A stretch of DNA of 36,879 nucleotides from the NCBI GenBank assembly GCA_028279245.1, contig JANQOE010000018.1, positions 1 to 36,879 on the forward strand, read 5' to 3'. Below the pieces are notes generated by a model that was given only the letters and a program-made list of their open reading frames with translations, was not told the DNA's origin and searched no databases. Both the position numbers and the translations under genes were made by a program. This document shows positions 8,443 through 17,031 of the stretch, piece by piece. Origin of the DNA: Alphaproteobacteria bacterium (lineage in GTDB: Bacteria; Pseudomonadota; Alphaproteobacteria; UBA6615). Numbering within the stretch: position 1 is the stretch's first letter; each line of letters opens with the position of its first letter.

Positions 8443-8760
8443 ATGCACGTCGCGCGGATTGTTGGTTGGGTCTTGTTAGCTATCGCTGCGCTATTTCTGC
8501 TGCTGGGCCTGACCCTGGCGGTGCTGGGCGGGTCGGTGACCGAGTTAGCCGGGGTGCTGTGGAGCCAGGTCCACGCCGGCTCGCTTAACGACTCGCAGGC
8601 GTTTACCCAACGGTACGTCTGGCCACCGCTTTGGGATCCGCTGGCGATCAGCCTGCTGTTGATGCCGCTTTGGCTGGCAGTGCTGATTGTCGTTGGCGTG
8701 TTTGCCGTGCCGGGGGCGGCACTGACTCTGCTACTACGCGGGCCGCGCGCAGCCGACTAG
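8443..8760 (+). CDS. Small membrane protein of unknown function
   Basis: A 105-residue protein with two hydrophobic segments, at about residues 5-27 and 65-90, separated by a polar loop with the string QRYVWPPLWDP. A Trp-Asp-Pro motif just before a second helix is something I have seen in unnamed alphaproteobacterial membrane proteins of this size, but I cannot assign a function. ATG 8443 is preferred over ATG 8422 because GAGG (8432-8435) lies 7 bases upstream and the TATAGT -10 candidate would place transcription start between the two ATGs. It follows the RND pump gene by 90 bases and ends before a hairpin. It may or may not belong to the efflux operon. Confidence 0.65.
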   Translation: MHVARIVGWVLLAIAALFLLLGLTLAVLGGSVTELAGVLWSQVHAGSLNDSQAFTQRYVWPPLWDPLAISLLLMPLWLAVLIVVGVFAVPGAALTLLLRGPRAAD

Positions 8761-8769
8761 CGGCCAGCG

Positions 8770-8806
8770 GCTGGGCGGACCATCGCCCATGAGCCCAGCT
8801 CTTTCT
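8770..8806 (+). terminator. Weak terminator-like hairpin
   Basis: GCTGGGC (8770-8776) can pair with GCCCAGC (8793-8799) across a 16-base loop, followed by TCTTTCT. The stem is short and the T-tract interrupted, but its position directly after the small membrane protein gene fits a terminator. Confidence 0.4.
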
Positions 8807-8824
8807 AGTCAGCCTCGGGAATAT

Positions 8825-8921
8825 TGATCGACGATCATTATTCTTCTTGAACACTGCGATCTAGCCGCTTAGATAATTGAACATCGTTCATTTTTTGTGC
8901 TCTGAAATTGATCATTGCTCA
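8825..8921. promoter_or_regulatory. Three related 13-bp palindromes upstream of the VIT-VWA gene
   Basis: TGATCGACGATCA (8825-8837), TGAACATCGTTCA (8878-8890) and TGATCATTGCTCA (8909-8921) share the pattern TGAwC-N3-GwTCA, the third with one mismatched arm position. An extra half site TGAAC begins at 8848. Start-to-start distances between the palindromes are 53 and 31 bases, close to five and three helical turns, so they would lie on one face of the DNA. A tentative promoter (TTGAAC 8847-8852, GATAAT 8872-8877, 19-base spacer) would lie between the first two. The region is AT-rich compared with its surroundings. The binding protein is unknown. Confidence 0.6.
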
Positions 8922-8936
8922 CAATAGGAGATCAGT

Positions 8937-10997
8937 ATGAGGACTTCCGCCTTGTTCCGGACGATGTGTCTGGTGGGCGCTGCTGGGCTCTTCGGCGCCG
9001 TCACCGTTGGCACAGCGGACGCCGCCGGGTTGCTTACGCCCAAAGGTAGCCAATCGCCGCTGCAAATCGTCGATCACGAGGTCGACGTGATCGTCGAGGA
9101 CGGCTACGCCATCACCACGATCGAACAGACCTTCGCCAATCCCGGCGCCACGGACCTGGAGGCGATTTACGCTTTCCCGGTGCCGATCGAAGCCGCGGTT
9201 GCCGAGTTCACCTACTGGATCGACGGCCAGCCGGTGGTCGCCGAGGTCTTGCCCCGAGACGATGCGCGGCGCGCTTATGAGCAGGAGAAGGCGGCTGGCC
9301 GGGAGACCGCGCTGGCCGAACAGCACGAGCATATGACGTTCAACATGAACGTCTGGCCGGTGCGCGCCAACAGCGATGTGCGGGTGCGGATGAGTTACAT
9401 CCAGCCGGCGCGCCTGGACACCGGCGTTGGCCGCTACCTGTATCCGCTGGAAGATGGCGGCGTCGACGAAGTGGCAAAGTCGTTCTGGACCGCCGATGCG
9501 ATCGTGCACGGCCGGTTCCGGTTCGAACTGCGCCTGCACGTCGACTACCCGGTTGAAGCAGTGCGGGTGCCGGACCATGCGAACGCCACGGTGACGCAGA
9601 CGCCGGAAGGGGCGTGGCACGTGACGATCGACAACGGCGTGGCGCCGCCGGTCGCCGAAGGCGAGACCACACCGGCTGCTCAGCCCGGGCCGGTGGCCTC
9701 GCTCGACACGGATGTGTTGGTGTATTGGCGGCAAGCCGAAGGTTTGCCGGGGCAGGCCGATCTGCTGATGCACAAGGCGGACAGCGCCGGCACCGGTACT
9801 TTCATGCTGACCCTTACGCCCAGCGACGACCTGCCGCTGATCACCGGCGGGCGTGATTGGACCTTTATCGTCGATCGGTCCGGATCGATGGACAGCAAGA
9901 TCGCGACCGTGTTGCACGGGCTATCCGATGGCTTGCAGAAGCTGACGCCGCAGGACCGGTATCGCATCATTCTGTTCAACGACGGCGCACAAACGGTCAC
10001 TTCCGGCTTCGAGCAGGCCACGCCCGAAAACGTCAACCGCACTGTGGCGGCGCTCCGCCGCGTCGGCGCCGACGGCGGGACCAACCTGTTTGCCGGGCTG
10101 CAGACCGGCCTGCAGGGACATGATGCGGACCGCAGCAGCGGCGTTATCTTGATCACCGACGGCGTGGCGAATGTGGGGCCGGTCGAGAACCGCGACTTTC
10201 TCAACCTGATCGCCAACAAGGACGTCAGGCTGTTCACGGTGATCATGGGTAACAGCGCCAACACGCCGTTGCTCGGCCATCTCGCGGCGGCGTCAAACGG
10301 TGTCGCAACGCAGGTCTCGAATGGCGACGATATCCTCGGCGTGGTGACCATGGCGATGAGCAAACTGAACTTCCACGCGATGAACCAGCTGCAGGTCGAA
10401 ATCGATGGCGTGCAGGTCGGCGACCTAACGCCGGTCGAGTTGAGCTCGCTGTATCGCGGCCAGCAGTTGATCGTCTTCGGTCACTATTGGGGCGGCGGCG
10501 AGGCGCAGGTGACGGTGCGCGGCAATGTCGCCGGCACCGAACGCGACTACTCAGGCACCTTCACCTTCCCCGACACGGTCACGACCCATCCGGAAATCGA
10601 GCGGTTGTGGGCGTACTCGGCGATTGAGGACGGCATGCGCCGGACGGCCATGCTCGGCGAGAACGCTGACACACGGCAGAACATGACCGATATCGCACTG
10701 GAATACGGTTTATTGACGCCGTTCACCTCGATGCTGGTGCTGCGTGAGGATCAGTTCGCCGCGCATGGTATCGAACGCCGTAACGAGCAGCGGGTCGCTG
10801 TCGAAACCGCGGCGCGCGGTTCCCGCAGCCAGGCGCAACCAAGCCAACAGCAGACCGTCGTGGTTTCCAATTCACCACGGTCGCATGTCGGCCAAGGTAG
10901 CGGACCGGTCGGCCCGTTGTTCGCCGCACTAATCGCTTGGCTTGGCCTGACAAAGGCAAGGGCCAGGCGCCGTGAGCAAGCGGTGGCTGTGGCCTGA
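8937..10997 (+). CDS. Secreted VIT-VWA domain protein with GlyGly-CTERM-like sorting tail
   Basis: A 686-residue exported protein. A signal peptide occupies about residues 1-29, ending TADAA. A VIT (vault/inter-alpha-trypsin) domain covers about 35-165, and a von Willebrand A domain about 305-480. The VWA metal site is complete: D313-x-S-x-S (DRSGS), T382 in GGTNLF and D408 in ITDGV. The C-terminal region has a Gln/Ser-rich linker, then GQGSGPVGP at about 652-660, a short hydrophobic run LFAALIAWLGLT and a basic end KARARRR. This layout resembles a GlyGly-CTERM signal, which rhombosortases cleave. The next gene encodes a rhomboid protease and overlaps the stop by one base. AGGAG (8926-8930) precedes the ATG by 6 bases. 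It probably binds a partner or surface through the metal site; the ligand is unknown. The same domain pair occurs in targets of a dedicated marine proteobacterial sortase. Confidence 0.88.
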   Translation: MRTSALFRTMCLVGAAGLFGAVTVGTADAAGLLTPKGSQSPLQIVDHEVDVIVEDGYAITTIEQTFANPGATDLEAIYAFPVPIEAAVAEFTYWIDGQPVVAEVLPRDDARRAYEQEKAAGRETALAEQHEHMTFNMNVWPVRANSDVRVRMSYIQPARLDTGVGRYLYPLEDGGVDEVAKSFWTADAIVHGRFRFELRLHVDYPVEAVRVPDHANATVTQTPEGAWHVTIDNGVAPPVAEGETTPAAQPGPVASLDTDVLVYWRQAEGLPGQADLLMHKADSAGTGTFMLTLTPSDDLPLITGGRDWTFIVDRSGSMDSKIATVLHGLSDGLQKLTPQDRYRIILFNDGAQTVTSGFEQATPENVNRTVAALRRVGADGGTNLFAGLQTGLQGHDADRSSGVILITDGVANVGPVENRDFLNLIANKDVRLFTVIMGNSANTPLLGHLAAASNGVATQVSNGDDILGVVTMAMSKLNFHAMNQLQVEIDGVQVGDLTPVELSSLYRGQQLIVFGHYWGGGEAQVTVRGNVAGTERDYSGTFTFPDTVTTHPEIERLWAYSAIEDGMRRTAMLGENADTRQNMTDIALEYGLLTPFTSMLVLREDQFAAHGIERRNEQRVAVETAARGSRSQAQPSQQQTVVVSNSPRSHVGQGSGPVGPLFAALIAWLGLTKARARRREQAVAVA

Positions 10998-11665
10998 TGC
11001 TCGGCTTTCCATCCTTTCGGATCCGTGCCGCCCTGGTGGCGGCACGGATGCCGTTTGCCGCAATGGCGGCGTTGGCGTTGCTGTTCTGGTCGCCGCAGGC
11101 ATTCGACTTGTTCTTCTACGACCGGGCGGCAGTGGCCGTGGGTGAGATTTGGCGTCTCCTCACCGGTCATTTGGTGCATTTGGGGTTTCAGCATTTCGTT
11201 TGGAATGCCGGCACGCTGCTCAGCATGATGCTGATGGCGAAGCACATGCTCGGCATCGGCTATGCTCGGCAAGCTGGCGTGCTGCTACTCGTCGGCGTAG
11301 CTATCGCCGCGGTGTTGTGGTTGAGGGGGCCGGCGGTGGGCGCCTACAGCGGTCTCTCCGGCGCCTTGAACGGGCTGTTCGTGCCGATGATCTACGCGAC
11401 GTGGCAACAGACCCGGGACCGTTCGACTATCGTCGTGGCACTGCTGTCGCTGTCGAAGATCGCCTATGAAGCGACGACGGGCGACACGTTGTTTGTCGAT
11501 GTGAGTTGGCCGGCGTCGGCCGAAGCGCATGCCACCGGACTGGGGGCTGGCATTGTCTTCGTATTGCTAGAAGGCAAGTTGCGCCGCGTCAGGCGGCGCG
11601 GGCGTGTTTCTTGCGCTCGTGTTCCTTCAGGAACCTCTTGCGAATGCGGATCGACTGGGGGGTGA
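10997..11665 (+). CDS. Rhombosortase-like rhomboid intramembrane serine protease
   Basis: A 222-residue polytopic membrane protein of the rhomboid superfamily. Its short length, the opening WRLLTGHLVHLGFQHFVWN, the nucleophile motif YSGLSGALNG (Ser121) and the later EAHATGLGAG (His178) match the rhombosortase group more than the classical GlpG type. Rhombosortases cut GlyGly-CTERM tails at the inner membrane so that cargo is released or transferred onward. The gene starts at the ATG of TGATG, sharing one base with the stop of the VIT-VWA gene. Its Shine-Dalgarno is weak, so translation is likely coupled. The last 25 residues (from about 198) are encoded in the 77 bases that overlap the 3' end of typA and look unlike a rhomboid end. 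The dedicated pairing with the upstream cargo is inference. Confidence 0.8.
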   Translation: MLGFPSFRIRAALVAARMPFAAMAALALLFWSPQAFDLFFYDRAAVAVGEIWRLLTGHLVHLGFQHFVWNAGTLLSMMLMAKHMLGIGYARQAGVLLLVGVAIAAVLWLRGPAVGAYSGLSGALNGLFVPMIYATWQQTRDRSTIVVALLSLSKIAYEATTGDTLFVDVSWPASAEAHATGLGAGIVFVLLEGKLRRVRRRGRVSCARVPSGTSCECGSTGG

Positions 11666-13400
11666 CTTCGACCAATTCATCGTCGTTGATGAACTCCAAC
11701 GCATACTCCAGCGTCGTCTGGATTGGCGGGACGAGGATGATGTTTTCGTCCGACCCGGCGGCCCGGAAGTTGGTGAGCTGCTTGGCTTTCAGCGGATTGA
11801 CCGTCAGATCGTTCTGGCGGGAATGGATACCGATCACCATGCCCTCATAGACCTCCGCCCCCGGGCTGATGAACAGCTGGCCGCGTTCCTGCAGGTTGTA
11901 CAGGGCGTAGCCGAGGGCCTTGCCGCCATTCATCGAGATCAGCGCACCATTGCGCCGCTGGCCGAGGCGGGCGGCGACTTGGGGGCCGTAGTGGCTAAAG
12001 GCGTGGTAGATTAGGCCGGTGCCGGAAGTGAGGGTCAGAAACTCGGAGCGGAAGCCGATCAGGCCGCGGCTGGGGATCTGGTAGTCGAGGCGTACCCTGC
12101 CCTGCCCGTCCGGGCTCATGTCCTGGAGTTCGCCGCGCCGCTCGCCCAACTTCTCCATAATGGCGCCCTGATGCCCTTCCTCGACATCGACGGTCAGGGT
12201 TTCCCAGGGCTCCTGCACCTGGCCGTCGATGGTCTTTAGAATGACTTCGGGCCGGGAGAGGGCCAGCTCGTAGCCTTCCCGCCGCATGTTTTCGACCAGA
12301 ATGGACAGATGCAGCTCGCCGCGGCCGGACACCTTGAACCGGTCGGGGTTGTCGGTGTCCTGGACCCGCAGGGCGACGTTGTGGATGAGCTCTTCGTCCA
12401 GGCGGGCGCGCAGATTGCGGCTGGTGACGAACTTGCCTTCCTTGCCGCCAAACGGCGAGTCGTTGACCTGGAACGTTATGGAAATCGTCGGCTCGTCGAC
12501 CGTCAAGGCCGGCAGGGCTTCCGGCGCGGCCGGATCGCAGACCGTGTCGGAGATGCCGAGACCGTCGATGCCGGTGAAGGCGACAATATCGCCGGCGGCG
12601 GCCGTTTCCATCTCCACCCGCTCGAGGCCTTGGAAGCCGAGGATCTGCATCAGCTTGGCGCGGCGTGGTTCGCCGTTCGGCGGGACCACGGCCACATTCA
12701 TGTTCCGGGTGGCCTGGCCGCGGCGGATGCGGCCGATGCCGATGACGCCGACATAACTCGAATAGTCGAGAGCGCTGACCTGGAGCTGCAGCGGCCCATC
12801 GGTCACCGCCTCCGGCGGCGGCACGTGGTCGACGATGGTTTGAAACAGGGCCGACATGTCCCCGGGCCGGGCCGCCGGCTCGGTCGCCGCCCAGCCTTCC
12901 AGGGCGGAGGCATAGATCACCGGGAAATCGAGCTGCTCATCGGTGGCGCCTAGTCGATCGAACAAGTCGAAGGTCTGATCGACCACCCATTCCGGGCGGG
13001 CACTGGGCCGATCCACCTTGTTGACCACCAGAATTGGCCGGAACCCTTCGGCCAATGCCTTGCGGGTGACGAAGGTGGTCTGCGGCATCGGGCCGTCCAC
13101 GGCATCCACCAGCAGCAGCACGCAGTCGACCATCGACAGCACCCGTTCGACCTCGCCGCCGAAATCGGCGTGGCCCGGTGTATCGACGATGTTGATGCGC
13201 CAGTCACGCCAGTTAATGGCGGTGTTCTTGGCAAGAATGGTAATCCCGCGCTCCCGCTCCAGATCGTTCGAGTCCATGACCCGCTCGACGGCGGCCCGCT
13301 CACCCAGGGTGCCGGACTCCTGGAGGAGCTTGTCCACGAGGGTGGTCTTGCCATGGTCGACATGTGCGACGATGGCGATGTTGCGGAGGGCGCGCGTCAT
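11589..13400 (-). CDS. typA: Translational GTPase TypA/BipA
   Basis: A 603-residue ribosome-associated GTPase of the EF-G-like family. The G1 motif is AHVDHGKTT, switch II is DTPGHADFG and G4 is NKVDRP. The C-terminal half contains TypA signatures such as ERRGELQDM and [13 protein letters not shown]. It binds the 70S ribosome and influences assembly and stress or low-temperature growth. The ATG at 13400 gives [18 protein letters not shown], the family's usual opening; an in-frame start at 13478 would add 26 atypical residues. No strong Shine-Dalgarno is seen. Its 3' end overlaps the convergent rhombosortase gene by 77 bases. The sulfatase gene upstream is on the same strand, 125 bases away. 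Confidence 0.97.
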   Translation of the reverse strand: MTRALRNIAIVAHVDHGKTTLVDKLLQESGTLGERAAVERVMDSNDLERERGITILAKNTAINWRDWRINIVDTPGHADFGGEVERVLSMVDCVLLLVDAVDGPMPQTTFVTRKALAEGFRPILVVNKVDRPSARPEWVVDQTFDLFDRLGATDEQLDFPVIYASALEGWAATEPAARPGDMSALFQTIVDHVPPPEAVTDGPLQLQVSALDYSSYVGVIGIGRIRRGQATRNMNVAVVPPNGEPRRAKLMQILGFQGLERVEMETAAAGDIVAFTGIDGLGISDTVCDPAAPEALPALTVDEPTISITFQVNDSPFGGKEGKFVTSRNLRARLDEELIHNVALRVQDTDNPDRFKVSGRGELHLSILVENMRREGYELALSRPEVILKTIDGQVQEPWETLTVDVEEGHQGAIMEKLGERRGELQDMSPDGQGRVRLDYQIPSRGLIGFRSEFLTLTSGTGLIYHAFSHYGPQVAARLGQRRNGALISMNGGKALGYALYNLQERGQLFISPGAEVYEGMVIGIHSRQNDLTVNPLKAKQLTNFRAAGSDENIILVPPIQTTLEYALEFINDDELVEVTPQSIRIRKRFLKEHERKKHARAA

Positions 13401-13525
13401 GGCCGGGATATGGTGCCTGCGGGTTGAAACGCCAGTTGTTCGGGAAGACCGGCCAAGCCCGACCGGCGGGCGCGACAATGCCCGGCGACGCCCCTTTTGT
13501 CAGCAATTTTTCATAGCTAAGGGAT

Positions 13526-14989
13526 CTAGGCGGCGCCGGAGTAGCGTGGCGCTTCCCCGGGGGCGGGTGTGTATGGGTAGCTGCCCATGGCCCGGACCTT
13601 GTCGATCCCGCCGAACTCGGCGATCCGCCGTTCCTGATCGGCGAACGCGCGGGCGGTCACCGCGGTGGGATCACAGATCTTCCGGAGGCGCCGGCCGCCC
13701 TCTGCAAATTCGGCCTCGTGGCCCGGTTCCAGCGCCAGGTCCCGGGTCTCCAACGGGTCCGCCTCGAGGTCGAAAAGCTGGGGGCGGTAGTCCTCATGGT
13801 GCACATACTTATGGCGGCCAAACCGGACCATGAACATGCCGGTGACCGAGGCCACGGCGTGGTATTCGGCAAACACTGTACGGTCCGGATCTGCCCCGGC
13901 GGCGACTTCCTGCAGCGACCGGCCCGGCAACGCCTGTTCCTCGGCGGTCAACGGTACGCCGACCGCGTCCATGATGGACGGATAGGCGTCGAGGAGAGAC
14001 ACCGGCGTGGCGACACGGTGGCCCGGTGCAACGCCGGCACCACCCATGATCAAAGGAACGCCAGCGCTTTCCTCGTACATATTAGATTTGCCCCACAGGG
14101 TGCGGGCGCCGAGGTTGTCCCCGTGATCCGACGAGTAAATAACTTGGGTGTCGGCCGATAGACCCGCCGCATTCAATGCCGCGAGCACTTTACCGATGTT
14201 GTCGTCGAGGAAAGAGACCATGCCGTAGTAGGCGGCGATGGCTGTGCGCATGTGCTGTTCGTCGCGAAAGTGGTCTTCGTAGTTTTGCACCTCCCGTAGT
14301 TTGCGTAACACGGGATGGTCCGGGAACTCGCCAGGGCCGCGGAGTTGGGGCAGAGGCAAATCGTCCAGTGGGTAGCGGCGAAAGAACTCAGGCGGTGCGA
14401 CCAGCGGAAAATGGGGGCAGACGAAGGAGACGAACAGCACCCAGGGCTGTTCGTCTCCTCGCTTTCCAGCCGCATGGATCCAGTCGCAGGCGGCGGCACA
14501 GATCTCGCGGTCATATTGCAGGTAGGTGCTGTCGCCCTCCCCCGCGTCCGCCGCGAGTTGACGCGTGCTGGGACGTGACGGCGGTGGGCGGCGGATCATG
14601 CCTTGGATATCGCCGTGACCGTTCAGGACGTGCAGCGGTAGGATCTCGTTGTCGAAACCATTCGGATCGTCACTGGCGCGGTAGTGCAGCTTGCCGATTG
14701 CGTCGACACGATGACCCATCTCCAAGAGCCGATGTCCCCAACCGGCCGGTTCGCCGGTGTAAGGGATGCCGTTGTCCCAATGCCCGGTCTGGTGCACGTA
14801 TCGTCCCGTCGCGAAGCTGGCGCGGCTGGGCACGCAAATCGGCGAGTTGCAGTAGGCGTTCTCAAATAGAGTGCCATGGTCGGCTAACCGATCCAGATTC
14901 GGTGTTTGGATGACCGGATTGCCGTAACATCCGAGGATTCGGCGGCTGTGTTCATCAGACATGATGAACAGGAGATTCTTACCCGTCAT
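13526..14989 (-). CDS. Type I sulfatase-like hydrolase
   Basis: A 487-residue alkaline-phosphatase-superfamily enzyme. The first metal motif is IMSDEHS (Asp12). The formylglycine signature is [13 protein letters not shown], with Cys52 to be converted to formylglycine, and the second metal site is SSDHGDNLG. The FGly motif marks a sulfatase or phosphonate monoester hydrolase, and overall layout recalls choline-sulfatase-type enzymes. No signal peptide is present, so it probably acts in the cytoplasm on an imported substrate. Its ATG overlaps the tctA stop as ATGA, so it is the last gene of a tctC-tctB-tctA-sulfatase operon. This suggests that the transporter brings in a sulfate or phosphate ester, but the substrate is not known. 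An FGly-generating enzyme is not in the window. Confidence 0.88.
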   Translation of the reverse strand: MTGKNLLFIMSDEHSRRILGCYGNPVIQTPNLDRLADHGTLFENAYCNSPICVPSRASFATGRYVHQTGHWDNGIPYTGEPAGWGHRLLEMGHRVDAIGKLHYRASDDPNGFDNEILPLHVLNGHGDIQGMIRRPPPSRPSTRQLAADAGEGDSTYLQYDREICAAACDWIHAAGKRGDEQPWVLFVSFVCPHFPLVAPPEFFRRYPLDDLPLPQLRGPGEFPDHPVLRKLREVQNYEDHFRDEQHMRTAIAAYYGMVSFLDDNIGKVLAALNAAGLSADTQVIYSSDHGDNLGARTLWGKSNMYEESAGVPLIMGGAGVAPGHRVATPVSLLDAYPSIMDAVGVPLTAEEQALPGRSLQEVAAGADPDRTVFAEYHAVASVTGMFMVRFGRHKYVHHEDYRPQLFDLEADPLETRDLALEPGHEAEFAEGGRRLRKICDPTAVTARAFADQERRIAEFGGIDKVRAMGSYPYTPAPGEAPRYSGAA

Positions 14990-16491
14990 CCTTTTGCCTC
15001 CTGCAATTGACGCTGACGTTTGAGACGACGCTGCTGGACGAACGGCCAGACGAGCATGGCGAGAGATACCGCGAGGAAACTCATGGCGATCGGGCGATCA
15101 AGGATTCCCCAGAAGCCATTGTCGGACATCTGCAAACTGGATCGCAACTCGACTTCGAAGATCTCAGCCAGGACAAAGCCGATGACGAACGGTCCAAGCG
15201 GTACCTTGACGCGATCCAGGAAGAAACCGAGGACGCCGAAGCCAATCATTACCCAGACGTCGTACATGCGGTTGCTGAGGGCGAAGGCACCGACGACACA
15301 GAACACGAAGATGACGGGCAGAAGATAGGCCTTGTTGATGACGACGACCCGCGCAATTGTCCGGACGGACAAGGTCATAATGATGAACATCAGGATGTTG
15401 GCGACGAAGTAGGCTGCCATCAGCGCCCAGACGAAATCGCCGTTGGTGATGAACAGCAGTGGACCCGGCTGCAAATTGTGTAGGATCAGCGCCGACAACA
15501 GGATTGCGTCGATCGGGCTGCCCGGAATGCCCATGGTGATCATGGGAATGAGGGCGCCGCCGACGTTGGCGTTGTTGGCGGCCTCGGACGCGACGATGCC
15601 TTCGTCATGACCCGATCCGAACTTCTCGGGTGTCTTCGAGAAGTTCTTCGCCGTCGCATACGCCACCATCGATGAGATGCTGGCACCGACACCGGGCAAG
15701 ATACCGATCCAAGTTCCGATGACGCCGGATCGGACAATGTTGACCGAATGGCGCCGCCATTCGGCGAGCTTGACCAGAACCCTCCCACGGCCCGGGTCGA
15801 GTGCAGTGGGGGTCTTGTGGAGCTCATACGCTTCCTTGATGATCTGGCTCATCACGAAGACACCCAACAAGACCGGCAGCAGATTGAAGCCGGCGCTTAG
15901 GTCTTGGATCCCCATGGTAAGCCGAAGCTGACCGTCGGATTCGTTCAGGCCGGGCATGGCAAACGCCATGCCGAGGAAACCAGCGATCAGGCCCTTGACC
16001 ATGCTGCCCTGACTGATCGAGGCGATCAGGACGATCGCCATCAACACCATGGTGAAGAACTCCCATGGGCTGAAGGTCATTGCCCAACGCGACAGCGGCG
16101 GTGAGAGCAACACTAGGAAGACGCCGGCAATCAAGCCACCGATCAGCGACGCCCCGATCCCGAGGGCGAGCGCGCGTTCCGGCTTGCCGCGTTGCGCCAT
16201 CGGATAGCCGTCAAAGGTCGTCATAATGGATGACGGTGTGCCGGGCATGCGCAGCAATGTGGCGCTGATCAACCCGCCGGACACCGACCCGACGTACATC
16301 GCCACCAACAGCACCAACGCCTGGGTGCTGTCCATGAAGAAGGTCAGCGGCATGACCAGCGTGATCAGCATCCCGCCGGTGAGACCGGGAACCGCACCGA
16401 CAAACACACCCAAGGCGGTGCCGAGTAACACCCAGAAGAACGGCCAGGGCTGGAAGATAAAGGCAAACGCCTGGGAGAGTTCACCAAGCAT
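14986..16491 (-). CDS. tctA: Tripartite tricarboxylate transporter large permease, TctA family
   Basis: A 501-residue integral membrane protein of the TctA family with about 11-12 transmembrane segments. GVFVGAVPGLTGGMLITLVMPLTF near the N-terminus and LPGVGASISSMVAYATAKNF near the middle are the two conserved G-x-x-P-G-x-G-containing family motifs, and GIPGSPIDAILL follows. It is the ion-driven permease of a binding-protein-dependent secondary transporter. The ATG directly abuts the tctB stop, and its own stop overlaps the sulfatase start by 4 bases. The substrate is set by the TctC protein and is unknown; classic members move citrate, tartrate or related carboxylates. Confidence 0.93.
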   Translation of the reverse strand: MLGELSQAFAFIFQPWPFFWVLLGTALGVFVGAVPGLTGGMLITLVMPLTFFMDSTQALVLLVAMYVGSVSGGLISATLLRMPGTPSSIMTTFDGYPMAQRGKPERALALGIGASLIGGLIAGVFLVLLSPPLSRWAMTFSPWEFFTMVLMAIVLIASISQGSMVKGLIAGFLGMAFAMPGLNESDGQLRLTMGIQDLSAGFNLLPVLLGVFVMSQIIKEAYELHKTPTALDPGRGRVLVKLAEWRRHSVNIVRSGVIGTWIGILPGVGASISSMVAYATAKNFSKTPEKFGSGHDEGIVASEAANNANVGGALIPMITMGIPGSPIDAILLSALILHNLQPGPLLFITNGDFVWALMAAYFVANILMFIIMTLSVRTIARVVVINKAYLLPVIFVFCVVGAFALSNRMYDVWVMIGFGVLGFFLDRVKVPLGPFVIGFVLAEIFEVELRSSLQMSDNGFWGILDRPIAMSFLAVSLAMLVWPFVQQRRLKRQRQLQEAKG

Positions 16492-17013
16492 CTAAATCGC
16501 GCCCGTCCAGAACGATCGCTGCGGCAGATCGATGAAAAAGAAACGCGTGAGTAGGGCATTCAGACCGAAGCTGGCGACGACCGCCAACGGAACCGACACG
16601 ATCATCACCGGTCGCCGGGCACGCCCCAATATCGCCGCGAGCGCGATGATCAGCAGTGTCGAGGCCGGTGCAAAGCCAAGCAGTTCGAACTGCATGAGCA
16701 AAAGGTAGACAATCGGCGCGACGACGATCGCGAGAGCCGAAACAGGTGTCGCACGGAGGCTGCCGTCGACCGGATCCGGCATAGTGTGCAAGGGCGTCAT
16801 GATCCACCTAATGACCAGGATCAACCCGAGCAGCGAAAGGAGGCCCGCTACCAACCGCGGCGCTGCCGCCGACCCGAGGGGATCGAAGAATGGCGGCGGC
16901 AAGCGATTCGCTTCGCGCACGACCAACCCGGAGAAGCCAAGTAGTCCGCACGCGAGGAGCGTATCGCCGCGCCGCCGGTTCTCACCCCAAAGACGCCGAA
17001 GCACGGCATGCAT
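16492..17013 (-). CDS. tctB: Tripartite tricarboxylate transporter small subunit, TctB family
   Basis: A 173-residue membrane protein with about four or five hydrophobic helices: residues about 17-32, 55-71, 92-110, 115-128 and 137-155. FDPLGSAAAPRLVAGLL is the conserved TctB motif region, usually near G-P-x-x-F-P. It is the small membrane subunit of the TTT carrier. It sits between tctC (18-base gap) and tctA (directly abutting). The identification relies on position plus length and topology, since TctB sequences diverge quickly. Confidence 0.85.
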   Translation of the reverse strand: MHAVLRRLWGENRRRGDTLLACGLLGFSGLVVREANRLPPPFFDPLGSAAAPRLVAGLLSLLGLILVIRWIMTPLHTMPDPVDGSLRATPVSALAIVVAPIVYLLLMQFELLGFAPASTLLIIALAAILGRARRPVMIVSVPLAVVASFGLNALLTRFFFIDLPQRSFWTGAI

Positions 17014-17031
17014 CAGGACGGCGACCGTACA

